DNA of 35,123 bases, from the NCBI GenBank assembly GCA_005888335.1, contig VAWY01000066.1, forward strand, positions 1 through 35,123, written 5' to 3'. The notes below the pieces were generated by a model. That model was not told where the DNA came from, made no database searches, and saw only the letters and a list, made by a program, of their open reading frames with translations. This stretch comes from Actinomycetota bacterium (lineage in GTDB: Bacteria; Actinomycetota; Thermoleophilia; Solirubrobacterales; Solirubrobacteraceae). The position numbers and the translations under genes were made by a program. Shown in pieces: positions 25,166-34,224 of this stretch (positions are counted from its first letter, which is position 1; each line of letters starts with the position of its first letter).

Positions 25166-26710
25166 TCAGCGCACCAGCCTCACCGCGCGCCGGAGCGTCG
25201 CGTTGGCGGCGGTGATGGTGATCGTTGCGGTGACCGATCCGCGGCGGCGCAGGGCGGCCGCCGCCGCTCGCCTCGCCGCCCCGGGCAGCCGCAGCTTGAG
25301 GGTCCGGGTCACGCCGGCGGCGACCCTTGCGGTGGCCGAGCGCAGCGCGTAGCGGTGCCGCCGGCCGCTCCGCCGCTGCGTGACGAGGAGCCGGCCCGCC
25401 GCGCGAGCCCGGCAGCGCGCGGCGCACGTCACGGTCACCTCGACGGCGCCGTCGAGCCGCTGACGCCGCAGTCCGCCGATCGCCAGCGAAGGCGTGCGGC
25501 CGTGCGTCTGGCTCGCCGGCGTCGTATCCGTCGGGACGGGCGTGGGGAGCGTCGGCCCGGCGGAGTTGGCCGGACCGGTCGGGTTGCCCGGCTGCTGGGG
25601 GAGGGCGTCGAGGTGGGCCTTGAACGCGGTGCCGTTCGGCGACTTCGGCGAGCCCTTGACGTCGGCGAGCATGCCGTACTCCGTGCAAGCGGTCGTGTCG
25701 GGCACGAACCACCCAAGGATCGTGTAGCCGACGCCGTGGGCGTCGCCCCAGTCCATGACCGACTTGATGTGCTGGTCGCTGCAGTCGTTCGAGCCGAACT
25801 CGCTGATGATGACGGGCGCCTGGGCGGCGACCGGGACGATCGTGGAGTCCCAGCACGCGCTCTGGCACAGCTGCCCCTTGTAGAGGTGGACGCTCGCGAC
25901 GAGTTGCGCATCGCTGGGGCGATTGGCGAGCCACCCGTTCAGGTCGTTGGCGTAGTCGCGCCCGGCGAGCAGGATGGGCTGGGTCGCGCCCGCCGCGCGG
26001 ATGGCGTCGACGAGCTGGCGCATGCCGACGGTCACGTACGTGGTCCCGTCGAAGGGCTGCGCGTCGTTGGCCTTCGGCGCGTTGCACCCGCCGTCGCGCC
26101 AGCACGCCCAGGTGAGGTCGAAGACCACGGTGCCGTTGTTCTCGGTGCGCGAGTACGGCTCGTTGAACGCGTCGAACATCACCGCCGGGTCGTCCTTGAA
26201 CGTCGACGCGACCGAGGTCCAGAAGGCGGTGGACGTGCTGTCGGGCTGCGCGCGCTGCCCCTCGGCCACGACGCCGCCGGGCGCCGACCAATGGAGGTCG
26301 AGGATCACGGCCAGGCCGGCGGCCTCCAGAGTCCGCACCCAGTCGCGCACGGCAGCGCGATAGCCGTCGACGGTGCCGAACGCCGGCATGCCGTCCTCGC
26401 CGAGCCAGCAGTCCTCGTTGAGCGGGATGCGGACCGTGTTGATGTGCCAGCCGGCCATCAGAGCGGCGTCGGCGGCGTCCGGGCCGACGGCGGTGGCGCC
26501 GGCCGTGTTCGAGTAGCCGTACGCGTAGACGCAGGCGTACTCGAAGCTCGGCCAGTTGACCCCGCGCGGCATGAAGGTCTGGCCCGTCGCCGCGTCGACC
26601 AGGCGGTTGCCGTCGACCCGCAGCAGGGGCGCCGCGGCCTGAGCGCTGGTCGCCGCGCCGAGGCAGGCGGCGGCGAGGAGGACACAGATCGCGATGTGGC
26701 GCACGGGCAT
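25166..26710 (-). CDS. Secreted GH5-type glycoside hydrolase with C-terminal basic beta domain
   Basis: This 514-residue paralogue of the downstream gene shares its whole catalytic core: signal peptide (HIAICVLLAAACLGAATSAQA), 'FMPRGVNWPSFEYACVYAYG', 'NTVRIPLNEDCWLG', 'AVILDLHWSAPGG', acid/base Glu184 in 'AFNEPYS' and nucleophile Glu304 in 'IISEFGSNDC'. Unlike the other copy it continues past the barrel through a Pro/Thr linker (about 370-400) into a roughly 110-residue Arg/Ala-rich beta domain with a CAARCRA pair. That domain could be a carbohydrate- or wall-binding module or an inert surface tether; I cannot name it. The ATG at 26710 follows GGAGGG. It is the leading gene of the GH5 pair and is oriented away from the hydrogenase operon. 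Confidence 0.9.
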   Translation of the reverse strand: MPVRHIAICVLLAAACLGAATSAQAAAPLLRVDGNRLVDAATGQTFMPRGVNWPSFEYACVYAYGYSNTAGATAVGPDAADAALMAGWHINTVRIPLNEDCWLGEDGMPAFGTVDGYRAAVRDWVRTLEAAGLAVILDLHWSAPGGVVAEGQRAQPDSTSTAFWTSVASTFKDDPAVMFDAFNEPYSRTENNGTVVFDLTWACWRDGGCNAPKANDAQPFDGTTYVTVGMRQLVDAIRAAGATQPILLAGRDYANDLNGWLANRPSDAQLVASVHLYKGQLCQSACWDSTIVPVAAQAPVIISEFGSNDCSDQHIKSVMDWGDAHGVGYTILGWFVPDTTACTEYGMLADVKGSPKSPNGTAFKAHLDALPQQPGNPTGPANSAGPTLPTPVPTDTTPASQTHGRTPSLAIGGLRRQRLDGAVEVTVTCAARCRARAAGRLLVTQRRSGRRHRYALRSATARVAAGVTRTLKLRLPGAARRAAAAALRRRGSVTATITITAANATLRRAVRLVR

Positions 26711-26839
26711 GACGAATCCCTCCGCGGCTGCCGCCCGCCTCAGGCAACCCTACGCCGCCCACCGCGCGCCGTCAGCCCCCAGAGGGATGCTTGGGGCCAC
26801 CCCTCGGGCGGCGTCCGGTCATCGCACTGGCCGCGCCTG

Positions 26840-26868
26840 TTGACAAGCGCGGACCCGAGGACTATCGC
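26840..26868 (+). promoter_or_regulatory. Candidate promoter of the hydrogenase operon
   Basis: A perfect -35 hexamer TTGACA (26840-26845) is followed after 17 bp by TATCGC (26863-26868), a partial -10 match (TAT conserved). The start codon of hypC lies about 57 bp further on. It is the best promoter match I found for the operon that follows. The upstream CCCC/GGGG-rich stretch at 26776-26812 may hold an operator shared with the divergent GH5 operon (inference). Confidence 0.5.
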
Positions 26869-26924
26869 TTCCGACATACGGCGGCAGCGCCGAACGCTGC
26901 CAGGACGTCGAGAGGATCAAGGCC

Positions 26925-27191
26925 GTGTGCCTGGCGATTCCAGGCCAGATCCTTGAGGTCGTCGACGAGCCGAACCGGCTTGCCCGCGTCGCCGTCGCCG
27001 GTGTCCACCGAACCGTCAACGTGGGCCTGCTCGACGGCATCGAGCCCGGCGACTGGGTGCTCATCCACGTGGGGTTCGCCATCTCGAAGGTCGACGAGGA
27101 CGAGGCCCAGGCCACCCTCGGCCTCCTGCGCGGCATGGGCACGGAGTACGAGCAGGAGATCGAGGAGCTCAAGGCGAGCGCAATCGAATGA
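26925..27191 (+). CDS. hypC: Hydrogenase maturation chaperone HypC
   Basis: This 88-residue protein begins MCLAIPGQILEV, the HypC signature. Cys2 is the residue that carries the Fe(CN)2CO precursor and contacts the large subunit. It ends with an acidic helix typical of the family (EYEQEIEELKASAIE). It works with HypD as the iron-assembly scaffold and delivers iron to HhyL. The GTG start at 26925 is certain because Met-Cys must be N-terminal, and an AGAGGA ribosome site lies 9 bases upstream. It is the first gene of the operon. The stop overlaps the next ATG (ATGA, 27188). Confidence 0.95.
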   Translation: MCLAIPGQILEVVDEPNRLARVAVAGVHRTVNVGLLDGIEPGDWVLIHVGFAISKVDEDEAQATLGLLRGMGTEYEQEIEELKASAIE

Positions 27192-27430
27192 GCGACGTCG
27201 AGCGGGCGTGCGAGCTTGGGGCCACGGGAGGGCCGAACGCCTTCTCCTGCATCACCTGCTCCGACGAGGGCCGCCCGGCGCGGATCCACGAGCTCGACGA
27301 GGCGACCGGCCTGGCGTTCTGCGAGGACGAGGACGGGCGCTGCGAGGAGGCCGACGTGTCGCTCGTCGCGCCGGTGCAGGTGGGCGACACGGTGCTGGTC
27401 CACGCCGGGGTCGCGCTGGTGCGGCTATGA
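27188..27430 (+). CDS. Second HypC/HupF-like small hydrogenase assembly protein
   Basis: This 80-residue protein ends like a HypC beta-barrel ('EADVSLVAPVQVGDTVLVHAGVALVRL' in part). However, it lacks the N-terminal Met-Cys. Instead it carries 'FSCITCSDEG' (Cys21, Cys24) plus Cys8, Cys45 and Cys52, so it may bind metal differently. Proteins of this type are, from memory, sometimes annotated as HupF-like hydrogenase assembly proteins in actinobacteria. It sits between hypC and hypD with 4-base overlaps on both sides (ATGA at 27188 and 27427), which argues for a role in the same complex. The precise function is unknown; it may be a HypC variant specialised for the group 1h enzyme. Confidence 0.85.
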   Translation: MSDVERACELGATGGPNAFSCITCSDEGRPARIHELDEATGLAFCEDEDGRCEEADVSLVAPVQVGDTVLVHAGVALVRL

Positions 27431-28542
27431 GGTTCGTCGACGAGTACCGCGACGCCGAGCTCGGGCGCGTCCTCGCCGGCGAGATCCTCGCCTCGGTCGA
27501 GCCGGGCCGCCACTACAAGGTCATGGAGGTCTGCGGCGGCCACACGCATTCGATCTACAAGTACGGCGTCGACGACCTCCTGCCGGCCAACGTCGAGCTC
27601 GTCCACGGGCCCGGCTGCCCGGTGTGCGTGATCCCGATGGGCCGGGTCGACGACGGGATCGCCATCGCCCACGAGCCGGGCGTGATCTTCGCCTGCTTCG
27701 GCGACATGCTCCGCGTCCCCGGCTCGAACGGCAGCCTGCTCGAGGCCAAGGCGCAGGGCGCCGACGTGCGGATGGTCTACTCGCCGCTCGACGCGCTGCG
27801 GATCGCCCGCCAGAACCCCGCCCGCGAGGTCGTCTTCTTCGCGATCGGGTTCGAGACGACCGCGCCCTCCACGGCGCTGACGCTCAAGCGCGCCAAGGCC
27901 GAGCGCGTCCCCAACTTCTCGGTGATGTGCAACCACGTCACGATCGTCCCGCCGCTGCGCGCGCTGCTCGAGTCCCCGGACCTGCGCCTCGACGGCTTCA
28001 TCGGCCCGGGCCACGTCTCGACGGTCGTCGGCGCCCGGCCGTTCGAGTTCATCCCCGCCGACTACGGCAAGCCGGTCGTCGTCTCGGGCTTCGAGCCGCT
28101 CGACATCCTGCAGTCGATCCACATGATCCTGCGCCAGCTCGCCGAGGGGCGCTGCGAGGTCGAGAACCAGTACCGCCGCGTCGTCCCGTACGACGGCAAC
28201 GTGGCGGCGCTGCGCGTGCTGGCCGAGGTCTTCGAGCTGCGCCCGCACTTCGAGTGGCGCGGGCTGGGCTTCATCTCGCAGAGCGCGCTCAAGCTCAGCG
28301 CCGCCTACGCGGACCTCGACGCCGAGCTGCGCTTCAGCGTCCCCGGCGTGCGCGTGGCCGACCCGAAGGCCTGCCAGTGCGGCGAGGTCCTCAAGGGCGT
28401 CATCAAGCCGTGGGAGTGCAAGGTCTTCGGCACCGCGTGCACGCCCGAGCGGCCTATCGGGACGTGCATGGTCTCGCCCGAGGGCGCGTGCGCGGCGTAC
28501 TACAACTACGGGCGCTTCGCCCGGGAGCGCGAGGTCGTGTGA
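27427..28542 (+). CDS. hypD: Hydrogenase maturation protein HypD
   Basis: The 371-residue protein has the HypD hallmarks: 'VMEVCGGHTHSIYKYG' with Cys36, 'GPGCPVCVIP' with Cys64 and Cys67, 'FAIGFETTAPSTAL', and the C-terminal Fe-S ligands in 'CQCGEVLKGV', 'WECKVFGTACTPERPIGTC' and 'GACAAYYNYGR'. HypD holds a [4Fe-4S] cluster and together with HypC assembles the Fe(CN)2CO unit. Its length matches the family. The ATG at 27427 is inside the stop of the preceding gene (ATGA overlap), and the end overlaps hypE (GTGA at 28539), so hypD is made in step with its partners. Confidence 0.97.
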   Translation: MRFVDEYRDAELGRVLAGEILASVEPGRHYKVMEVCGGHTHSIYKYGVDDLLPANVELVHGPGCPVCVIPMGRVDDGIAIAHEPGVIFACFGDMLRVPGSNGSLLEAKAQGADVRMVYSPLDALRIARQNPAREVVFFAIGFETTAPSTALTLKRAKAERVPNFSVMCNHVTIVPPLRALLESPDLRLDGFIGPGHVSTVVGARPFEFIPADYGKPVVVSGFEPLDILQSIHMILRQLAEGRCEVENQYRRVVPYDGNVAALRVLAEVFELRPHFEWRGLGFISQSALKLSAAYADLDAELRFSVPGVRVADPKACQCGEVLKGVIKPWECKVFGTACTPERPIGTCMVSPEGACAAYYNYGRFAREREVV

Positions 28543-29618
28543 GCGGGGCGCCGGTCACCGATCGTGAGCAGAGGATCCTCGGGATCATCGAGACCGCGCG
28601 GGGCAAGCGGCCGAAGTTCCGCGACGCGCAGATCACGATGGCGCACGGCGCCGGCGGCAAGGCGACGCAGAGCCTGATCGAGGGCGTGCTCGTCCCGGCG
28701 CTCGGCAACGGCGCGCTGGAGGAGCTCGGCGACGCGGGCTTCGTCGGCGACGTCGCGCTGACGACCGACAGCTTCGTCGTCAAGCCGATCCGCTTCCCCG
28801 GCGGGTCGATCGGCGAGCTGGCGGTCAACGGGACGGTCAACGATCTCGCGGTCGCGGGCGCCCGCCCCGAGGCGCTGACGCTCTCGCTCGTGCTCGAGGA
28901 GGGCCTGGAGGCCGAGACGCTGCGCGCGGAGGTCGACGCGATCGCCGCCGCCGCCCGCGCGGCCGGCGTCGAGGTGGTGGCCGGCGACACGAAGGTCGTC
29001 GAGCGCGGCCACTGCGACCAGATGTACATCTGCACGACGGGGCTGGGGCGGCGCGACCCGCGCGCGCGCCTGTCGCCGCGGGCGCTGCGCCCGGGCGACC
29101 GCGTCCTCGTGTCGGGCGCGGTCGGCGAGCACGGCATGGCGGTCATGCTCGCGCGCGGCGAGTTCGAGCTCGAGGCGCCGATCGAGTCCGACACGCGCTC
29201 GCTGTGGCCGGCGATGGACGCCCTGCTCGACGCGGCGGGGCCGGCGCTGCGCTGCGTGCGCGACGCCACGCGCGGCGGCGTCGCCTCGGTCCTCAACGAG
29301 CTCGCCCGCGCGTCCGGCGTGGCCATGATCGTCCGCGAGGGCGACGTCCCGGTCGCGCCCGCTGTCGCCGGCGCGGCGGAGCTGCTGGGGATCGACCCGA
29401 TGTACGTGGCCAACGAGGGCAAGCTGGTCGCCTTCGTCGCGCCCGAGGCCGCCGAGGCCGCCCTCGCCGCGCTGCGCGGCGCGCCGGGCGGCGAGCAGGC
29501 GGCCGAGATCGGCGAGGTCCGCACCGAGCCGCCGGGCATGGTGCTGATCCAGACGAGCTTCGGCGGGCGCCGCGTGATGGACCAGCTCGTCGGCGACCCG
29601 CTCCCGAGGATCTGTTAG
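28539..29618 (+). CDS. hypE: Hydrogenase maturation protein HypE
   Basis: The 359-residue protein shows the PurM-like ATP-binding fold: 'MAHGAGGKATQSLI', 'LTTDSFVVKPIRFPGGSIGE', 'LAVNGTVNDLAVAGA', 'VVAGDTKVVE', 'RDATRGGVASVLNELA'. It ends with the canonical PRIC, whose terminal Cys359 accepts the carbamoyl group from HypF and is dehydrated to thiocyanate for cyanide transfer to iron. The intact C-terminus indicates a functional enzyme. HypF, the carbamoyl donor partner, is not in the window. The GTG at 28539 overlaps the hypD stop (GTGA). The gene is followed after 2 bases by hypA. Confidence 0.97.
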   Translation: MSGAPVTDREQRILGIIETARGKRPKFRDAQITMAHGAGGKATQSLIEGVLVPALGNGALEELGDAGFVGDVALTTDSFVVKPIRFPGGSIGELAVNGTVNDLAVAGARPEALTLSLVLEEGLEAETLRAEVDAIAAAARAAGVEVVAGDTKVVERGHCDQMYICTTGLGRRDPRARLSPRALRPGDRVLVSGAVGEHGMAVMLARGEFELEAPIESDTRSLWPAMDALLDAAGPALRCVRDATRGGVASVLNELARASGVAMIVREGDVPVAPAVAGAAELLGIDPMYVANEGKLVAFVAPEAAEAALAALRGAPGGEQAAEIGEVRTEPPGMVLIQTSFGGRRVMDQLVGDPLPRIC

Positions 29619-29620
29619 CG

Positions 29621-29981
29621 ATGCACGAGCTCTCGATCGCCGAGGCCATCGTTGCGATCGCGAGCCGGCACGCGGACGGGCGGGCCGTGTCGCGCGTCGA
29701 GGTGAAGGTCGGGCACCTCCGGCAGGTCGTGCCGAGCGCGCTGACGTTCGCCTTCGAGCTCGTCGCCCAGGGCACGCCCGTCGAGGGCGCCGAGCTGGAC
29801 ATCGAAGCCGTGCCGGCGACCGGGCGCTGCCGCGGCTGCGGCGCCGAGTCCGTGCTGGGCGACTTCCCGCTGCAGTGCTCGGCCTGCGGCGGGCTGGACC
29901 TCGAGCTGCTCAGCGGCGAGGAGCTGCTCGTGGACGCACTGGAGCTTGAAGAGGCCTTGACGACGAAGGGAGGAACGGGCC

Positions 29982-29992
<11 letters not shown>
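29621..29992 (+). CDS. hypA: Hydrogenase nickel incorporation protein HypA
   Basis: The 123-residue protein starts MHELSIAEAIV. The N-terminal Met1-His2-Glu3 is the nickel-binding motif of HypA. A zinc site is formed by two CxxC pairs, 'CRGC' (Cys70, Cys73) and 'CSAC' (Cys86, Cys89). HypA delivers nickel to the large subunit, normally with the GTPase HypB, which I do not see here. The length is typical. The start lies 2 bases after the hypE stop. The last 11 bases overlap the hhyS start, whose ribosome site GGGAGGA (29968-29974) is inside the hypA coding sequence. Confidence 0.96.
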
Positions 29993-31031
<1,039 letters not shown>

Positions 31032-31044
31032 AGAGGAGACCCGC

Positions 31045-32835
31045 ATGGCTGTTCGGGAGAAGGTGAAGCCTGAGGCCGGCAAGGTCGTCGACATGGCGTG
31101 GGACCCCATCACGCGCATCGTCGGCAACCTCGGGATCTACACCAAGATCGACTTCGACAACCGCGAGGTGGTGTCGTGCAAGTCCACCTCCTCGCTGTTC
31201 CGCGGCTACAGCGTGTTCATGAAGGGCAAGGACCCGCGTGACGCGCACTTCATCACCAGCCGCATCTGCGGGATCTGCGGCGACAACCACGCGGTCTGCT
31301 CGTGCTACGCCCAGCAGATGGCCTACGGCGTCAAGCCGCCGCCGCTGGGCGAGTGGATCGTCAACCTCGGCGAGGCGGCCGAGTACATCTTCGATCACAT
31401 CATCTTCCAGGACAATCTCGTCTTCGTGGACTTCTGCGAGCAGATGGTCCGCGACACCAACCCGACCCTCTGGGACAAGGCCGAGAAGACCGAGGCCCGC
31501 AACGCCGGCGTCCACGGCTACCGCACGATCGGCGACATCATGCGCTCGTACAACCCCTTCACCGGGGAGACGTACAAAGAGGCGCTGCACATGAGCCGCA
31601 TCGGGCGGGAGATGATCTGCCTGATGGAGGGCCGCCACGTGCATCCCTCCACCATCTATCCGGGCGGCGTGGGGACGGTCGCGACGCCCACCCTGCTGAC
31701 CGACTACCTCAGCCGGCTGCTGCGGTGCCTGGACTTCATCAAGAAGGCCGTCGCGATGAACGACGACGTCTTCGACTTCTTCTACGAGGCCTTGCCGGGC
31801 TACGAGGAGGTCGGCCGGCGGCGGATCCTGCTCGGGTGCTGGGGCGCGTTCAACAACCCCGACCACGTCGACTACGAGTACCGCAACATGGACCACTGGG
31901 GCAACGAGATGTTCGTCACCCCGGGCGTGGTCGTCGACGGCGAGCTCATCACCCACGACCTGGTGGACATCAACCTGGGCATCCGGATCCTGCTCGGCAG
32001 CTCGTACTACAAGGACTGGGTCGACGAGGAGACGTTCGTCACCAAGGACCCGCTCGGCAACCCGGTCGACAAGCGCCACCCGTGGAACCAGACGACGATC
32101 CCCAAGCCACAGAAGCGCGACCTGGAGGGCGGCAACTACAGCTGGGTCATGAGCCCCCGCTGGTTCGACAAGCGCACCGGCGACCACCTGGCGCTTGACA
32201 CCGGCGGCGGCCCGCTGGCCCGACTGTGGGTGACGGCGCTGGCCAACAAGGTCGACACGCCGTACGTCAAGGCGACGGGCAACAGCGTGCTGATCAACCT
32301 GCCCCAGACGCCGAACACGCCGGAGACCAACCTGGAGTGGAAGATCCCGCAGTGGTCCAACGCGATCGAGCGCGACCGCGCGCGGATCTACTTCATCGCC
32401 TACGCGGCGGGGATGGCGCTGCACTTCGTCGACCGCGCCTTCACCGAGGTGCGTGCCGGACGCACGAAGACCTTCGAGGACTTCGACGTCCCCGACGAGG
32501 CCATCGGCTGCGGCTTCCACGAGGCGGTGCGCGGCGTGCTCTCGCACCACCTGGTCATCCGCGACGGCAAGATCGCCAACTACCACCCGTATCCGCCGAC
32601 GCCGTGGAACGGCAGCCCGACGGACTCCTACGGCACGCCCGGACCCTACGAGGACGCGGTCATGGGCCAGCCGATCTTCGAGGAGAACCCCCAGGACAGC
32701 TTCCGCGGCATCGACATCATGCGGGCGGTGCGCAGTTTCGACCCGTGCCTGCCCTGCGGCGTGCACATGTACCTGGGCAAGGGCCGGACGATCAGGCAGG
32801 TGCACAGCCCGATGTTCGGGGCCCAGCACGGCTGA
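31045..32835 (+). CDS. hhyL: Group 1h [NiFe] hydrogenase large subunit
   Basis: The 596-residue catalytic subunit has both nickel-iron ligand motifs: L1 'RICGICGDNH' (Cys75, Cys78) and L2 'DPCLPCGVH' (Cys568, Cys571). After His574 there are 22 residues that a maturation endopeptidase would remove; no such protease gene is visible in the window. The protein oxidises H2, and group 1h enzymes do so at atmospheric concentration to sustain persistence. 'VEYRNMDHWGNEMF'-type central segments and the 'WKIPQWSNAIERDRARIYF' stretch fit the group (trimmed motifs, seen in sequence). AGAGGAG at 31032-31038 precedes the ATG 31045, which lies 13 bp after hhyS. Confidence 0.97.
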   Translation: MAVREKVKPEAGKVVDMAWDPITRIVGNLGIYTKIDFDNREVVSCKSTSSLFRGYSVFMKGKDPRDAHFITSRICGICGDNHAVCSCYAQQMAYGVKPPPLGEWIVNLGEAAEYIFDHIIFQDNLVFVDFCEQMVRDTNPTLWDKAEKTEARNAGVHGYRTIGDIMRSYNPFTGETYKEALHMSRIGREMICLMEGRHVHPSTIYPGGVGTVATPTLLTDYLSRLLRCLDFIKKAVAMNDDVFDFFYEALPGYEEVGRRRILLGCWGAFNNPDHVDYEYRNMDHWGNEMFVTPGVVVDGELITHDLVDINLGIRILLGSSYYKDWVDEETFVTKDPLGNPVDKRHPWNQTTIPKPQKRDLEGGNYSWVMSPRWFDKRTGDHLALDTGGGPLARLWVTALANKVDTPYVKATGNSVLINLPQTPNTPETNLEWKIPQWSNAIERDRARIYFIAYAAGMALHFVDRAFTEVRAGRTKTFEDFDVPDEAIGCGFHEAVRGVLSHHLVIRDGKIANYHPYPPTPWNGSPTDSYGTPGPYEDAVMGQPIFEENPQDSFRGIDIMRAVRSFDPCLPCGVHMYLGKGRTIRQVHSPMFGAQHG

Positions 32836-32846
32836 GGCGCGGCGCG

Positions 32847-33389
32847 TTGGACGACACCCAGGCACGCGAGCGGGTCGCGAGGGTCGACAGCCTCCTCGAG
32901 GAGCTGGAGACCCTCCCCGACCCGCTCGCGCGCCAGACGGCGACCGAGGTCGTGGAGGCGCTGCTCGACCTCTACGGCGAGGGGCTCGCGCGGCTCGTCG
33001 GCTTCGTCGCCGAGCACGACGACGGCGCGCTTGCCGAGGCGCTGGCCGGCGACGAGCTCGTCGGCCACCTGCTGTTGCTGCACGGGCTGCACCCGATGCC
33101 GCTCGCGGCGCGCGTGCAGCAGGCCCTCGACGGCGTGCGGCCCTACCTCGACTCGCACGGCGGCGACGTCGAGCTGCTCGGCGTCGACGAGGGCGTCGTC
33201 CGGCTGCGCCTCGAGGGCAGCTGCAGCGGTTGCCCGTCGTCGGCGGTCACGCTCAAGCACGCGATCGAGGACGCCATCCACAAGGCGGCCCCCGACGTCG
33301 AGCGCATCGAGGCCGACGGCGCCGTCGAGCCGCCGGTCGGCGTGCCGCTGCCGATCGTCTGTGAGATCCCCGGAGTCCGCGCAGGGTGA
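32847..33389 (+). CDS. NifU-like domain protein of hydrogenase cluster
   Basis: The 180-residue protein has an alpha-helical N-terminal half (1-85) specific to this cluster and a C-terminal NifU-type domain: 'VRPYLDSHGGDVELLGVDEG', then 'GSCSGCPSSAVTLKHAIED' with Cys126 and Cys129. NifU C-terminal domains bind [4Fe-4S] clusters and donate them to apoproteins, so it may load or carry clusters for HhyS (three [4Fe-4S] clusters). The start is uncertain; TTG 32847 is the best-placed candidate, 11 bases after the hhyL stop, with only a weak ribosome site. The stop overlaps the next GTG (GTGA, 33386). Confidence 0.9.
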   Translation: MDDTQARERVARVDSLLEELETLPDPLARQTATEVVEALLDLYGEGLARLVGFVAEHDDGALAEALAGDELVGHLLLLHGLHPMPLAARVQQALDGVRPYLDSHGGDVELLGVDEGVVRLRLEGSCSGCPSSAVTLKHAIEDAIHKAAPDVERIEADGAVEPPVGVPLPIVCEIPGVRAG

Positions 33390-34033
33390 CCCAGACGCTC
33401 GCCTCGTCTCGGCTGGGCCGGCTCGCCCAGCGCTCCGCCACCGACCGCGAGGCGGCCCTCGAGCGCTGCGAGCTGTGCGGCGAGCCCATCCCGCGCGAGC
33501 ACCGCCACCTGCTCGATCTCGTCGGCCGCGAGCTGATGTGCGCCTGCCGCGCCTGCTCGCTGCTCTTCGACAGCCACGCGGCCGGCGCGGGGCACTACCG
33601 GCTCGTCCCCGACCGGCGGCTGCGGATCGCCGACCTCGACCTCGACGACGCGGCGTGGGAAGAGCTGCGCGTCCCGGTCGACATGGCGTTCTTCTTCCAC
33701 AGCTCGCCGGCCGGGCGCGTCCAGGCGTTCTATCCGGGGCCGATGGGGGCGACCGAGTCGCTGCTCGGCCTGGAGGCGTGGGCGGACCTCGAAGCGGCCA
33801 ACCCGGTGCTGCAGACGCTCGAGCCCGACGTCGAGGCGCTGCTCGTGAACCGCGCGCGCGGCGCCCGCCAGCAGTGGATCGTGCCGATCGACGAGTGCTA
33901 CGCGCTCGTCGGGCTGATCCGCAGCCACTGGAGAGGCCTGACGGGCGGCAAGGAGGTCTGGGTCGAGATCGCCCGCTTCTACGAGGAGCTCGACCGGCGC
34001 TCGCGGCCGGCGAGCAGAAGGGACACGAGATGA
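33386..34033 (+). CDS. DUF5947-type hydrogenase-cluster protein with Cys motif
   Basis: This 215-residue protein starts with GTG inside the preceding stop. Near its N-terminus it has a probable metal site: 'CELCGEPI' (Cys28, Cys31) and 'CACRACSLL' (Cys52, Cys54, Cys57), like a rubredoxin or zinc ribbon. The remainder ('VPVDMAFFFHSSPAGRVQAF', 'LVNRARGARQQWIVPIDECY', 'IRSHWRGLTGGKEVW') is, from memory, the DUF5947 family that accompanies actinobacterial group 1h hydrogenases. The biochemical role is unknown. The Cys motif would suit electron transfer, perhaps from HhyS to quinone partners, or cluster assembly (inference). The stop overlaps the next ATG (ATGA, 34030). Confidence 0.88.
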   Translation: MTQTLASSRLGRLAQRSATDREAALERCELCGEPIPREHRHLLDLVGRELMCACRACSLLFDSHAAGAGHYRLVPDRRLRIADLDLDDAAWEELRVPVDMAFFFHSSPAGRVQAFYPGPMGATESLLGLEAWADLEAANPVLQTLEPDVEALLVNRARGARQQWIVPIDECYALVGLIRSHWRGLTGGKEVWVEIARFYEELDRRSRPASRRDTR

Positions 34034-34221
34034 CCGAGAACCCCAGGCCCGACCTGCCCGCGCACGTCAAGGGCATCAAGCAGGGCAACTCCAGGGGCAA
34101 CTACGAGGCGATGAAGGGCCACAACCCCGACGGCACGTCGACCTCCGAGCGCTCGACCGGCGTCAACCCCAAGGCGCACAACCCGATCGACCCGCGCATG
34201 CCGAACCTCTCGCCGGCGTAG
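34030..34221 (+). CDS. 63-residue protein of hydrogenase operon, function unknown
   Basis: This very small protein begins MTENPRPDLPAHVKGIKQG and continues with an Asn/Pro/Gly/Lys-rich stretch ('NSRGNYEAMKGHNPDGTSTS', 'GVNPKAHNPIDPRMP'). It has no Cys, no TM and no signal peptide, and is probably disordered. Its start overlaps the previous stop (ATGA) and the next gene follows 3 bases after its stop, so it is translated as part of the chain. This placement is the main support that it is real. I do not recognise the family. It could be a structural or assembly peptide for the hydrogenase complex. Confidence 0.75.
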   Translation: MTENPRPDLPAHVKGIKQGNSRGNYEAMKGHNPDGTSTSERSTGVNPKAHNPIDPRMPNLSPA

Positions 34222-34224
34222 GGC

